A stretch of 64,000 bases of DNA from Phycisphaerales bacterium (lineage in GTDB: Bacteria > Planctomycetota > Phycisphaerae > Sedimentisphaerales > UBA12454), in contig PLMU01000007.1 in the NCBI GenBank assembly GCA_003142595.1, forward strand, positions 5,166 through 69,165, written 5' to 3'. Each line of letters starts with the position of its first letter. The first letter of the stretch is position 1. The position numbers and the translations under genes were made by a program. Under the pieces are notes generated by a model, which saw only the letters and a program-made list of their open reading frames with translations, ran no database searches and was not told the origin of the DNA. Shown one piece after another: positions 24,860-32,993 of this stretch.

Positions 24860-25810
24860 CTATTCGACGACTTTTTTCCTGTAAAGTTTTGATTCGAGCG
24901 ATTTCACAAAACCCGTCCAATTCGACTCGCCCGGCTCGTTTTCAATCTTTTCCGTCACCTGGTTAATCTTGGCGTCAATATTATCGAGATAACTTATCAA
25001 AAACGCCTCCGCCGTCATCGGCAGTTTCGGCGAACCGAATTCATATTCCCCGTGATGAGAAAGAATTATATGTTCCAGGCTTTCGAGTATCTCCTTATCG
25101 ACCTCAATCGCCGCAGCTTTTTCCTCCACCATATTTATTGTCAATACAATATGCCCAAGCAGTTGCCCACTGTCGGTATATCCGAACGCCATATCGTAAG
25201 ACAATTCTTCTGTTTTGCCCATATCGTGCAGAAAAATTCCCGCCAGCACAAGGTCGCTCTGAAGCTGCGGATAAAACGGCAGCATCGCCTTGGCGACATT
25301 CAGCATATTATTCGTATGCTCAAGCAGACCGCCGATATAGCTGTGATGGTTCGCCGTCCCGCCCGGCGCTTTGCAGAAATTCTTCATCAGTTCTTTGTCT
25401 TTAAGAAATTCGCCGACCAGCGCCTTCAAAAATGGATTTTTTATTTCAGAAACAATTTTCACTGTTTCCTCGAACATCTTGCGAATATCTTTTTGTGTCT
25501 GCGGCAGATAATCGTTGATGTCCACTTTCTCCGCCGGCACAGCCGTTACCCGGTCGCCGACTATTTGCATTGCATTCTGATAAAGTTCGCTTCTGCCTTT
25601 GATATGAACGAATCCCTCTTTAGGCAGAGAATTGCATAATTGTTCCGTCGCCTGCCAGATTCGTCCGTTGACTCTGCCGCTCTTGTCGCTGACGAACATC
25701 GCGATATACAAATCTCCACGTGTTGTGCTGCGAAGTATCGGCTGGCTTATCATATAAATACCGTCGATTGTCGCCCCCGGCTGAATCTCATTTATAAATA
25801 TATGCGCCAT
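24860..25810 (-). CDS. YhaM-type 3'-5' exoribonuclease (OB + HD domains)
   Basis: The 316-aa protein has an N-terminal OB-fold (TTRGDLYIAMFVSDKSGRVN, ~28-47) and an HD phosphohydrolase domain with HHSYIGGLLEHTNNM (~158-172), GIFLHDMGKTEEL (the HD pair) and HIILSHHGEYEFG (second metal His). This is the order of YhaM, a processive 3'-5' exoribonuclease. GGAG lies 5 nt before the ATG. The GQ-repeat gene follows at 17 nt, so the two are co-transcribed. Confidence 0.87.
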   Translation of the reverse strand: MAHIFINEIQPGATIDGIYMISQPILRSTTRGDLYIAMFVSDKSGRVNGRIWQATEQLCNSLPKEGFVHIKGRSELYQNAMQIVGDRVTAVPAEKVDINDYLPQTQKDIRKMFEETVKIVSEIKNPFLKALVGEFLKDKELMKNFCKAPGGTANHHSYIGGLLEHTNNMLNVAKAMLPFYPQLQSDLVLAGIFLHDMGKTEELSYDMAFGYTDSGQLLGHIVLTINMVEEKAAAIEVDKEILESLEHIILSHHGEYEFGSPKLPMTAEAFLISYLDNIDAKINQVTEKIENEPGESNWTGFVKSLESKLYRKKVVE

Positions 25811-25869
25811 TTCATCTCCGAAAAATATTATAAATTAATATATTCGGATTATTACCATAACGCAAGTGT

Positions 25870-25922
25870 TATTTAGCCCCCGCCACTCGTGGCGGGGTGT
25901 CATCCCCGCGCAGGCGGGAATC
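25870..25922. repeat. palindromic REP-like element, left border of a small island
   Basis: CCCCGCCAC (25878-25886) pairs with GTGGCGGGG (25889-25897), followed by a second hairpin CCCGC (25905-25909)/GCGGG (25914-25918). The 12-mer TATTTAGCCCCC at 25870-25881 returns inverted at 26518-26529. The GTCATCCCCGC-type sequence resembles dispersed palindromes common in bacterial chromosomes. Confidence 0.65.
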
Positions 25923-25958
25923 ATCCTAATGATTTATCGCCTTTTACCTTTTGACCTG

Positions 25959-26191
25959 TGACCTTCCCCCCAAAAACTGTGCCATTCCAAATGAGAGTAA
26001 ATTTTTTATAATCTTATTTTGGAAAGGATTCGGAAATGAAAAAGACCAGATTTACCCAGGAACAGATTGCCTATGCGTTAAGGCAGGTTGAGGCAGGTAC
26101 TCCGGTAGAGGAGATTACCAGGAAGATGGGGGAGGGTCAAATCATGCCGGTACTCTAATTGCAACTGGCACAGTTTTTGGGGGGAAGGTCA
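25959..26191 (+). mobile_element. internally deleted IS3-family element (233 bp)
   Basis: The ends are perfect 26-bp inverted repeats: 25959-25984 begins TGACCTTCCCCCCAAAAACT and is matched on the other strand by 26166-26191. The ends are TG...CA as in the IS3 family. Between them only the start of the transposase orfA remains, fused to a few codons before the right end, so about 1 kb has been lost. No 3-5 bp target duplication is seen (CTG left, GAG right). It cannot move by itself but could be mobilised by a full copy with the same ends. Confidence 0.85.
26036..26158 (+). pseudogene. truncated IS3-family orfA (transposase helix-turn-helix)
   Basis: ATG 26036, with AAAGGA upstream, opens a 40-codon frame: MKKTRFTQEQIAYALRQVEA, then GTPVEEITRKMG. 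This is the N-terminus of the IS3 OrfA DNA-binding helix-turn-helix. After residue ~34 the sequence changes to GQIMPVL and stops, marking the internal deletion junction at about 26137-26140. No catalytic DDE part remains. Confidence 0.85.
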
Positions 26192-26319
26192 GAGGAATCA
26201 CCAACTTTGATTTCAGCCTCATCTATCCATACAATATGACCAGCTTGCCGTAAATCTTTTGCCAATTTACGAGCAAACTGTTTATCTTCAAATGCGTGAC
26301 TTAGAAATATAGAACTCAT
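26192..26319 (-). pseudogene. TIR-domain gene, N-terminal fragment truncated at the IS end
   Basis: On the minus strand ATG 26319 opens MSSIFLSHAFEDKQFARKLA, then KDLRQAGHIVWIDEAEIKVG and DS. This is the start of a TIR (Toll_2-type) domain, with the FLSHAFED strand, and W-I-D-E before the acidic loop. The frame runs into the right inverted repeat of the IS element at 26191, and no continuation exists on the other side. Bacterial TIR proteins often degrade NAD+ or make signalling nucleotides in phage defence. This remnant lacks the catalytic Glu region and must be inactive. Confidence 0.8.
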
Positions 26320-26478
26320 AACATTTTTTTGCTGTTGTAACTAAACAAAACTTTATTTTTTCTCATTGCAAATCTTTTTAGTCAAGTTCTGCAATTTCTC
26401 CAGACAAATTTTTTAATCAAAGAAATAGTATACCCTGTCAGGTTTTAAATGCCAGAGGTTGTTTTTGAGGAAGACGAA

Positions 26479-26529
26479 GCCTGCCATACGAACGACGACG
26501 AACCCCCTGGCAGGCAAGGGGGCTAAATA
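26479..26529. repeat. overlapping alternative hairpins, right border of the island
   Basis: GCCTGCCA (26479-26486) can pair with TGGCAGGC (26508-26515), or CCCCCT (26503-26508) can pair with AGGGGG (26517-26522). The two exclude each other. The end GGGGGCTAAATA (26518-26529) is the inverted copy of the 12-mer at 25870. It lies 5 nt past the ftsQ stop and may also terminate or protect the murC-ftsQ transcript. Confidence 0.55.
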
Positions 26530-26534
26530 TTTTT

Positions 26535-27467
26535 TTATTTATTGTATTTGTCGATGGGGAGAGACAAAGTTTGGGGACGGGTTAAATCAATAAAAGTGCC
26601 CTTCTGCGCGGCGCGAATCTGAATCGTTCCAAGTTCCTTATAAGTGTTGTAAAGAATCGTAAGTTTTTCCTCGTCTCTGGCCTCGAGATTTCTGCTCCAA
26701 TCGCCCTTCTTGGCTCCCCATCTTATTTCTGTGCCATCTTTAGCGTAAAAAAGAATGTGCGGCTGCGAAGCGGTTCGGCGGCCGTTGAAATTACTCATAT
26801 CAATAGACTTTAACTCGGCGAGCAATGGCTTTTTCGAAGTAATCTGTTTGTCCATCTTGTCCAGAAGGGCAATCAACTCGATTGCGGCGTCAACATCTTC
26901 GCGTTGCCATTTCGTGGCAACAGAACGCGATGTAAGCTGATTTGTCGGAACGCCGGTAATCTCGACAATTGGAAGTTTGCTTACAGGAACATAATCGAGA
27001 ACCACTAACTGCGAATCCAAATAAAATTGGCCTTGGTCGGCGTTTATCAGGGCTACGGGCTTTCTGTAGCCTGCTTTTACAATTATGGTTTTAGGCCCTA
27101 CTGTTACCCGAACATCGTAGAGCCAGGCGAGAGACTGAAGATTTTCGCCGACCTGCCTTGCCATTGTTTCATTTAGAGCGAATATCACGCCACCTTTGCC
27201 GGCGGTTTCGAGGATTTTTTGCGGAAGCTCGGGGCTGACCCAGTCGGGCACATTAATCAATTCAAGGCCAAGGGGCTGGGTGCCGAAATTGGTAGTTTTC
27301 TTTACAAATCTTTCGAGAAAAATAAAACCTATCGCAAGACTTACAAAAATTATAATAAAAGCAAAAATAATTATCGTATTGCGAAAGGCTTTCGACCGCT
27401 CTTTTTTCTCAGTCTTCGTAAGCTTCTTTTTAAAGCTGAACCATTTTTTTTTAGTTTTTTCGGCCAA
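26535..27467 (-). CDS. ftsQ: FtsQ/DivIB-like cell-division protein
   Basis: The 310-aa protein has a basic cytoplasmic lead (KKKWFSFKKKLTKTEKKERS), one membrane helix (~28-50, NTIIIFAFIIIFVSLAIGFI) and a POTRA-like segment. The FtsQ beta domain follows (VTVGPKTIIVKAGYRKPVAL, then GQFYLDSQLVVLDY and LPIVEITGVP). FtsQ bridges early and late divisome parts in the periplasm. It follows ddl by 3 nt as last gene of murC-murB-ddl-ftsQ, the usual dcw order. Sequence similarity in this family is low, so the call leans on topology, the YRKPVAL-type strand and gene order. Confidence 0.85.
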   Translation of the reverse strand: MAEKTKKKWFSFKKKLTKTEKKERSKAFRNTIIIFAFIIIFVSLAIGFIFLERFVKKTTNFGTQPLGLELINVPDWVSPELPQKILETAGKGGVIFALNETMARQVGENLQSLAWLYDVRVTVGPKTIIVKAGYRKPVALINADQGQFYLDSQLVVLDYVPVSKLPIVEITGVPTNQLTSRSVATKWQREDVDAAIELIALLDKMDKQITSKKPLLAELKSIDMSNFNGRRTASQPHILFYAKDGTEIRWGAKKGDWSRNLEARDEEKLTILYNTYKELGTIQIRAAQKGTFIDLTRPQTLSLPIDKYNK

Positions 27468-27470
27468 TGC

Positions 27471-28412
27471 TCAACTTCTCCTTTTAAGAGCAGTATGTAT
27501 AATCTGTAAACATAACTGGCTCATATCAATTCCGGCTTTGGCGGCGGCTTTTGGCAAAAGCGAATGAGTCGTAAAGCCGGGAATCGTATTTATTTCTATG
27601 ACATAAGGAATTCCATCATCACTTAAAATCACATCTACCCTGCTGAAATCCCTGCAGCCGACGGCATTGAAACTTTTTAACGCAACATCGTTTATTTCCT
27701 GCACGGTTTTCTTGTCTGAAACAGTATCGAACAGATATTGAGTATTATCGTCGATGTATTTTGCATCATAATCGTAAAACTGATGAGCGGTTCGAATCTC
27801 GATAAGCGGTAAGGCGATGTTTTCGAGAATACCAACCGTTAATTCCGTGCCTTTTATAAATTCTTCAATCATACAGTCGCCAAATTCGTCGAAGCATTTT
27901 TTCGCAGCGATTTTCGTATTTTCGATTCCCTGAGTAAGCTGGACGCCGACGCTGCTGCCCTGGCGTATGGGTTTAATAACAAATTTTTCGCCCATACCTT
28001 TGAGCTTCGAATCCATATCGGCCAATTGTCTGGAAATTCTAATTTCCAGCGCACGCGGGACTGGAAGATCTGCCTTTTGAATGGCTTTTTTGCAGGCCAT
28101 CTTGTCAAATGCCATTTTGCTCGACTTTGAATCGCAGCCGGTAAAAATGAGTTTTTTCTGCTCGCAAATTTCCTGCATTTGGCCGCCTTCGCCAAATTCG
28201 CCGTGGAAGACGAGAAAAAATACGTCAATGCTTTTGTCGTCGAGAATATCGGGCTCGTCGGGCAGGAAATCGTGCTCGATTACATCTACTAATTTCGTCT
28301 TTCTGAGGGCATCAGCAACACATTTTCCGCTTACAAGGCTAACCTGCCGTTCTGCGCCGACAGCCCCCTTTAAAACTGCAACTTTAAGACCACCCGGAAT
28401 TTCAAAGTCCAT
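27471..28412 (-). CDS. ddl: D-alanine-D-alanine ligase
   Basis: Ddl joins two D-Ala for the peptidoglycan stem. The 313-aa ATP-grasp protein has GAERQVSLVSG near the N-terminus (the usual start is GGxSxEREVSLxSG), FHGEFGEGGQMQEICEQ, GSSVGVQLTQG, EEFIKGTELTVGIL and the metal-binding end DVILSDDGIPYVIEINTIPG. The first Gly-rich loop reads LKGAVGAERQ rather than LxGGxSxER, a mild deviation. The gene starts 19 nt after the murB stop with a GGTAA site. Confidence 0.94.
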   Translation of the reverse strand: MDFEIPGGLKVAVLKGAVGAERQVSLVSGKCVADALRKTKLVDVIEHDFLPDEPDILDDKSIDVFFLVFHGEFGEGGQMQEICEQKKLIFTGCDSKSSKMAFDKMACKKAIQKADLPVPRALEIRISRQLADMDSKLKGMGEKFVIKPIRQGSSVGVQLTQGIENTKIAAKKCFDEFGDCMIEEFIKGTELTVGILENIALPLIEIRTAHQFYDYDAKYIDDNTQYLFDTVSDKKTVQEINDVALKSFNAVGCRDFSRVDVILSDDGIPYVIEINTIPGFTTHSLLPKAAAKAGIDMSQLCLQIIHTALKRRS

Positions 28413-28431
28413 TTATAATTACCGAAAATCT

Positions 28432-29328
28432 CTACCAGATTTCTATTTCAAGCTCGAGCTCGACGTCAAATTTTTCCTTAACCTTTTCCTTGATAGTATC
28501 AATCAGCGAAATCACGTCTCCGCTTTTGCAGCCTTTTTCGGCGATGATAAAATTGGCGTGCTTTTCGCTGACAATCGCACCGCCGATTTTAGTTCCCTTA
28601 AGACCTGTGCGGTCAATCATCGCGCCGGCACTCATACCGCGAGGATTTTTGAAAACGCAGCCGGCGTTTCTTGTGTTCAGCGGCTGAGTGTTCTTCTTGT
28701 ATATCCATATCTCTTTGACCGTATTCAAAAGCTGCTGCGGGTCGGCCTGGTATAATTTGATTTGCGCGCCGATAATAAATTTCGCAGTGATATTGGATTG
28801 CCTGTAATCGAAAGACAGTTCGGGTTTTCTCTTTTCAAAAAGATTGCCCTCGTTGTCCATCAGGGTAACCGCTTCGACGGCGGAGCCAAAGTCGCCGAAG
28901 ATTCCGCCTGCGTTCATCTTAACCGCTCCGCCTATAGAACCGGGAATGCCGGTGAGGGCCTCAATTCCGCCCTGCCCTTTGCGGACACTATCAAGCACGA
29001 GTTTACCCAAATCGGCGCCGGCGCCAGCATTAAGAATAAGTCCGTTATGCTCAATTTTGCAGAATTGGTCGCTATCGAGTTTTACTACAGCACCTTTTAC
29101 ACCATGGTCGCGAATAAGAAGGTTCGAGCCAAGGCCGAGAATTCGCAGCGGCATATTGTTTTCGGTGCAGCGTTTGACAACATCGGCAAGCTGCTCGACG
29201 GTTTGAGGCCGAATGAAAAACTCCGCCCCGCCGCCCAGACCAAACCATGTGTTCTCGCCCAGCGGGAAGTCTTTCTCAACTATTTTTTCTAAGCCACTGA
29301 ATATATTCGTCCGCGACTTTCCAGACAT
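28432..29328 (-). CDS. murB: UDP-N-acetylenolpyruvoylglucosamine reductase
   Basis: MurB reduces the enolpyruvyl group to give UDP-MurNAc using FAD and NADPH. The 298-aa protein has TWFGLGGGAEFF (~24-35), LGLGSNLLIRDHG, the FAD segment EALTGIPGSIGGAVKMNAGG, FDYRQSNI, the proton donor region NPRGMSAGAMID and SEKHANFI. Its ATG lies inside murC, overlapping it by 53 nt. No closer ATG, GTG or TTG exists before LGENTWF, so the overlap looks genuine. Confidence 0.95.
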   Translation of the reverse strand: MSGKSRTNIFSGLEKIVEKDFPLGENTWFGLGGGAEFFIRPQTVEQLADVVKRCTENNMPLRILGLGSNLLIRDHGVKGAVVKLDSDQFCKIEHNGLILNAGAGADLGKLVLDSVRKGQGGIEALTGIPGSIGGAVKMNAGGIFGDFGSAVEAVTLMDNEGNLFEKRKPELSFDYRQSNITAKFIIGAQIKLYQADPQQLLNTVKEIWIYKKNTQPLNTRNAGCVFKNPRGMSAGAMIDRTGLKGTKIGGAIVSEKHANFIIAEKGCKSGDVISLIDTIKEKVKEKFDVELELEIEIW

Positions 29329-30745
29329 TGCCAGCTCCCATAGTCATTAAAATATTGCCAGATTTTACATTAGTTTTAAGATATTCGCAAATTCTTTCGA
29401 GCGAATCTATAAACATCGCATTGCTGCCCTTTTTTATTATCTGGTCAACGAGCATCTGCGAATTAACTTCGTTTTTGGATTTTTCGGTATCCCTGACAAA
29501 ATAAATGTCGGGGACAATAGTCATATCGGCAAGCTTGAAACTGTCGGCGAAATCCCTGAGCAAAAATCTTGTCCTGCTGTACTGGTGCGGCTGAAAGACA
29601 CAGAAAATCTTCCTGCCGTCATACATCTGCCTCATAGCCTTCAAACTGGCCTTTATCTCGGTAGGATGATGAGCATAATCATCGTAAACAGTAATGCCGT
29701 TAATCTCGGCCTTTTTCATTATACGCCTGTCCATACCCTCAAAGCCACCCAAAACCTTCAGCACCTGAGCACCATCAACGCCCATCGCTTCGGCAGCGGC
29801 CAAAACCGCAAGAGCATTTTTGACATTGTGTTCGCCGAGCAGTTTTATGGAAGTTGAGCCAATTTCCCTTTGCCTGTTGAAACAGGTAAACTCCGTCCGG
29901 TCAGGAAAATATTTTATCTGCCTTGCGGAATAATCAAAACTGTCTTTCAAACCGAAAGTCAAAATCTGTCTGCCCTGTATCGCGGGAATCAATTTGGCAA
30001 TGTTCGCATCTTCGCCGCCCGCTATCAGCACGCCATCGGGCCTAATGCCATTTGCGAAAGCGCCGAAGGCCTCGACTATTTCATCGATGCCCGAATAATA
30101 ATCCAAATGGTCGGGCTCAATATTTAAAATAATTCCGACTGCCGGATGAAAATTCAGAAAACTCCTGTCGTATTCGCAGGCCTCAGCGATAAAAATATCA
30201 CTGCTGCCAATGCCGGACGATGCGTCAAACTGCGAAATGTCGGCGCCGACAACAAAGTTTGGCTCAATGCCGAGCTTTTTCAGCACGTAAACAAGCCAGC
30301 CGGTTGTTGTGCTTTTGCCGTGCGTGCCGGAAATGGCAACGCCTTTGTAGCGGTCCATAACAAGGCCGAGCATCTGGGCATATTTGTAAACCATTATTTT
30401 GCGGCGGCGAGCCTCGAGAAGTTCAGGATTGTCGTCTCGGACAGCGGCTGAAATGACTACGCCATCGAGGTCGGCGGGCAGATTTGCGGCAGCGTGACCA
30501 ATTTTTATGGCGACACCGCCGGAAGAAAGGCGGTTAGTAAGAACGGAACTCTCCATATCGGAACCACTTACAATCGCTTTTTCCTTCATTAAAATAGCGG
30601 CAAGAGCACTTGTTCCAACGCCCCCGATACCTATAAAATGATACTTTTTGCCTTCCGATGGCGATTTCTTTTCCATATTTCTATTACCAATCGGCACATA
30701 AAACTGATGTGCACTCTTAACGGGTCTTAAATCGGTTATCTTCAA
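29276..30745 (-). CDS. murC: UDP-N-acetylmuramate-L-alanine ligase
   Basis: MurC adds L-Ala to UDP-MurNAc. The 489-aa protein shows YHFIGIGGVGTSALA (~35-49), the ATP loop ISGTHGKSTTTGW (~137-149), the IEPDHLDYY segment, YDDYAHHPTEIKA and FQPHQYSRT, and ends MTMGAGNVWKVAD. The start is uncertain: TTG 30745 has a good GGAG at 7 nt and gives a ~34-residue lead, while ATG 30676 gives a more usual N-terminus but lacks a Shine-Dalgarno. It is the first gene of the murC-murB-ddl-ftsQ run. Confidence 0.94.
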   Translation of the reverse strand: MKITDLRPVKSAHQFYVPIGNRNMEKKSPSEGKKYHFIGIGGVGTSALAAILMKEKAIVSGSDMESSVLTNRLSSGGVAIKIGHAAANLPADLDGVVISAAVRDDNPELLEARRRKIMVYKYAQMLGLVMDRYKGVAISGTHGKSTTTGWLVYVLKKLGIEPNFVVGADISQFDASSGIGSSDIFIAEACEYDRSFLNFHPAVGIILNIEPDHLDYYSGIDEIVEAFGAFANGIRPDGVLIAGGEDANIAKLIPAIQGRQILTFGLKDSFDYSARQIKYFPDRTEFTCFNRQREIGSTSIKLLGEHNVKNALAVLAAAEAMGVDGAQVLKVLGGFEGMDRRIMKKAEINGITVYDDYAHHPTEIKASLKAMRQMYDGRKIFCVFQPHQYSRTRFLLRDFADSFKLADMTIVPDIYFVRDTEKSKNEVNSQMLVDQIIKKGSNAMFIDSLERICEYLKTNVKSGNILMTMGAGNVWKVADEYIQWLRKNS

Positions 30746-30907
30746 GCGAAAACTCCATTTTTAGCCTTAAAAAGTCTATTTATAGCTATAAAATCGGCAC
30801 GTTGCAATAACAAACTATAATGCTTTTTAAGGTTTTGTTAAAAGGGGAAAAATAAGCAAAAATCGATTATGCCTCGCTAAAAAATATTAAATTTTATAAA
30901 ATTTTGC

Positions 30908-30941
30908 TTGACATTACATACTATGTAATACATAATATGTA
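30908..30941 (+). promoter_or_regulatory. padR promoter with two palindromic operators
   Basis: TTGACA (30908-30913), 17 nt and CATAAT (30931-30936) make a strong promoter. TTACATA-C-TATGTAA (30914-30928) and TACATA-A-TATGTA (30929-30941) are back-to-back palindromes filling the spacer and -10 box. TACATA...TATGTA is the style of PadR operators, so autorepression is expected. AGGAG (30957-30961) serves the ATG at 30971. Confidence 0.85.
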
Positions 30942-30970
30942 AAACATAACTTTTACAGGAGTATATATAT

Positions 30971-31312
30971 ATGAAATTTGAACGTGAACTATTAAAAGGA
31001 GTAGCCCCAGTTGTGGTGCTTGAAATTCTGTCGCGGGGCAGGATGTACGGCTATGAATTGTCCGAGGCGATTGAAGCAAAAAGCCAGAAAATCCTGACGC
31101 TCGGACAGGGAACTCTCTACCCCCTGCTTTACAACCTTGAGGCACAGAAATTAGTCAAAGGCCAGTGGGAAACAGCCGAATCGGGCAGAGAACGCAAGTA
31201 TTATTCCATTACCAGCAAGGGCAAGGAAAAACTCGATACCGACAAAGTGCAGCTTGGAGATTTATTTAAGGCATTGAAGCTGGTCTTTGGAACATCTATC
31301 GTTCCTGCTTAA
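30971..31312 (+). CDS. PadR-family transcriptional repressor
   Basis: A 113-aa winged-helix protein: LKGVAPVVVLEILSRGRMYG followed by YELSEAIE (~10-37), QGTLYPLLYNLEAQKLVKG (recognition helix and wing), ERKYYSITSKGKEKL and a short dimer helix. PadR repressors leave DNA on binding small, often phenolic or drug-like, ligands or envelope-stress signals. The tandem operator directly upstream points to autorepression. Two genes for membrane proteins that begin with a HAAS-like domain follow in the same direction, the usual PadR partner arrangement. Confidence 0.92.
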   Translation: MKFERELLKGVAPVVVLEILSRGRMYGYELSEAIEAKSQKILTLGQGTLYPLLYNLEAQKLVKGQWETAESGRERKYYSITSKGKEKLDTDKVQLGDLFKALKLVFGTSIVPA

Positions 31313-31331
31313 ATTTTAAAAAGGATTTATT

Positions 31332-32993
31332 ATGGCAAACAAGGAGAGTAAAAATCCGTTCAATAATTTGCCGGGGTGCGCAGCGGAGTATATCAGGCTT
31401 GTTATCAAAAAGATGCGATGGCAGAAAAAAGTCCGCGGCGATGTTCAGGCAGAACTTATCGCTCATTTTGAAGACGCACTGAAAGAGTGCAAAACCAATG
31501 AGGAGAAAGAAAAGACGGCTAAGGAAATAATCAGCGAATTTGGCGATGCGAAAATGTTGGCTATCCTTGCCAGACGCGCCAAAAAACGCTGCCGGCCACT
31601 CTGGCAGAAAATGATGATTCGCTTCTGGCAAACAGTCGGTGTTACGATTGCTCTGTTTGCAATTTACATCGGCTGGTTCCTGAGCGGAAGGCCGGCGATA
31701 ACAACCGATTATATTGAAGTAGCCAATAAAATGATGAAACCGAAGGCCGCAGATGATTCACAAAATGCTGCGCCATATTATGAAAAAGCCACCAAGCTGA
31801 TTGAACCGCAGAACGAACAAAGCTTTGAATACCTTAGAAAAAGTTTTATCGAGGCCAGTGAAGCCAATATTGTTCAGATAAAACAATGGCTCGACAAAAA
31901 TCATGAGGCTTTAAATCTTATCGAACAAGGCACAGAAAAACCATACTATTGGCCGACGTTTCAGGGTGAACTCAAGGACAACAATAGTATGCTTTCTGCT
32001 CGTATGCCGAATCTTGGCGAATATAGAACGCTGGCTCATGGATTAAGATGGCGGGCATATCTATCCGCCGAGGATAAGCAATATGAAAAAGCATTTATGG
32101 ACTTGTTAACGATTTATAAATTCGGCAAACATCAAAAAAAGGGAATACTTGTTCAAAATCTTGTTGGAACTGCCATTGAAGCTCTATCAACCAGCACAGT
32201 CAGAACGATATTATCCAGGCACGATATTGGGGCAAAGCAGCTCGAATCCTTTTACAATAATTTGCAGGCAATTGTCTGTAACGAAAATTTTGTGGTGGAC
32301 CCGTCATTTGAAAAACTTTTTGAATATGATGAAATTCAAAGATGTTTTACAGAAAGTCATTTTGGGTTTGAGCATATCTATCTTAAGCGTTTACTTGCAA
32401 TCGGAGATTTCTCTGTTCACAATGACTGGCAGGCTCTGCGTCTGGCTATGCGAAATCTGCCTACAACCTTTAATGTGTTTTTCACTCACCCTGATAAGCA
32501 GCACTCCAGGCAAATGACAGATGCTTTTTTTGATTTCTGCCAGCAGGCAGCAGCCGAAACTCCGTTTGAGCTTAAAGGACGCGACCTTGAAAAAGAATCA
32601 ACAGCATTACTCAAAGATAATATCCTGCTCAGACTTCTTGCGCCTGCAATGCAAAAGGTAGCTGTCCTGTCGTGGAGGTATAAGGCAGAAGTCGAGGGCA
32701 CTGTTGCAATTATCGAGATATTAAGGTTCAAGCAGGAAAAGGGACGGCTGCCTGATGATTTGCAGGAGCTTGTTACAGCAGGATATCTGAAATCATTGCC
32801 AATGGACCCGTATAGCGATAAACCGCTGGTCTACAAAAAAACACCGGATGGCTTTACGTATTACAGTATCGGTCAGGATTTTGTCGATAACGGCGGAATA
32901 ATGGGGGTTGATAAAGAAGGCAAACCGAGTTTGTGGAAGAGTGATAACGCCGATGCAGTATTCTGGCCGGTATTACAAAATAAAGCAAAATGA
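31332..32993 (+). CDS. HAAS-domain membrane protein with pseudopilin-like C-terminus, copy A
   Basis: The 553-aa protein has a cytoplasmic N-domain of ~90 residues resembling the HAAS/DUF1700 unit found beside PadR regulators (YIRLVIKKMRWQKKVRGDVQ, then AELIAHFEDALK and EIISEFGDAKMLA). One membrane helix follows (~98-115, VGVTIALFAIYIGWFLSG), then a ~400-residue helical outer part. The C-terminal ~70 residues read LPMDPYSDKPLVYKKTPDGF followed by TYYSIGQDFVDNGG, like the end of GspG-type pseudopilins, but without a prepilin signal. AAAAGGATTTATT serves the ATG. Function unknown; it is probably repressed by PadR. Confidence 0.8.
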   Translation: MANKESKNPFNNLPGCAAEYIRLVIKKMRWQKKVRGDVQAELIAHFEDALKECKTNEEKEKTAKEIISEFGDAKMLAILARRAKKRCRPLWQKMMIRFWQTVGVTIALFAIYIGWFLSGRPAITTDYIEVANKMMKPKAADDSQNAAPYYEKATKLIEPQNEQSFEYLRKSFIEASEANIVQIKQWLDKNHEALNLIEQGTEKPYYWPTFQGELKDNNSMLSARMPNLGEYRTLAHGLRWRAYLSAEDKQYEKAFMDLLTIYKFGKHQKKGILVQNLVGTAIEALSTSTVRTILSRHDIGAKQLESFYNNLQAIVCNENFVVDPSFEKLFEYDEIQRCFTESHFGFEHIYLKRLLAIGDFSVHNDWQALRLAMRNLPTTFNVFFTHPDKQHSRQMTDAFFDFCQQAAAETPFELKGRDLEKESTALLKDNILLRLLAPAMQKVAVLSWRYKAEVEGTVAIIEILRFKQEKGRLPDDLQELVTAGYLKSLPMDPYSDKPLVYKKTPDGFTYYSIGQDFVDNGGIMGVDKEGKPSLWKSDNADAVFWPVLQNKAK

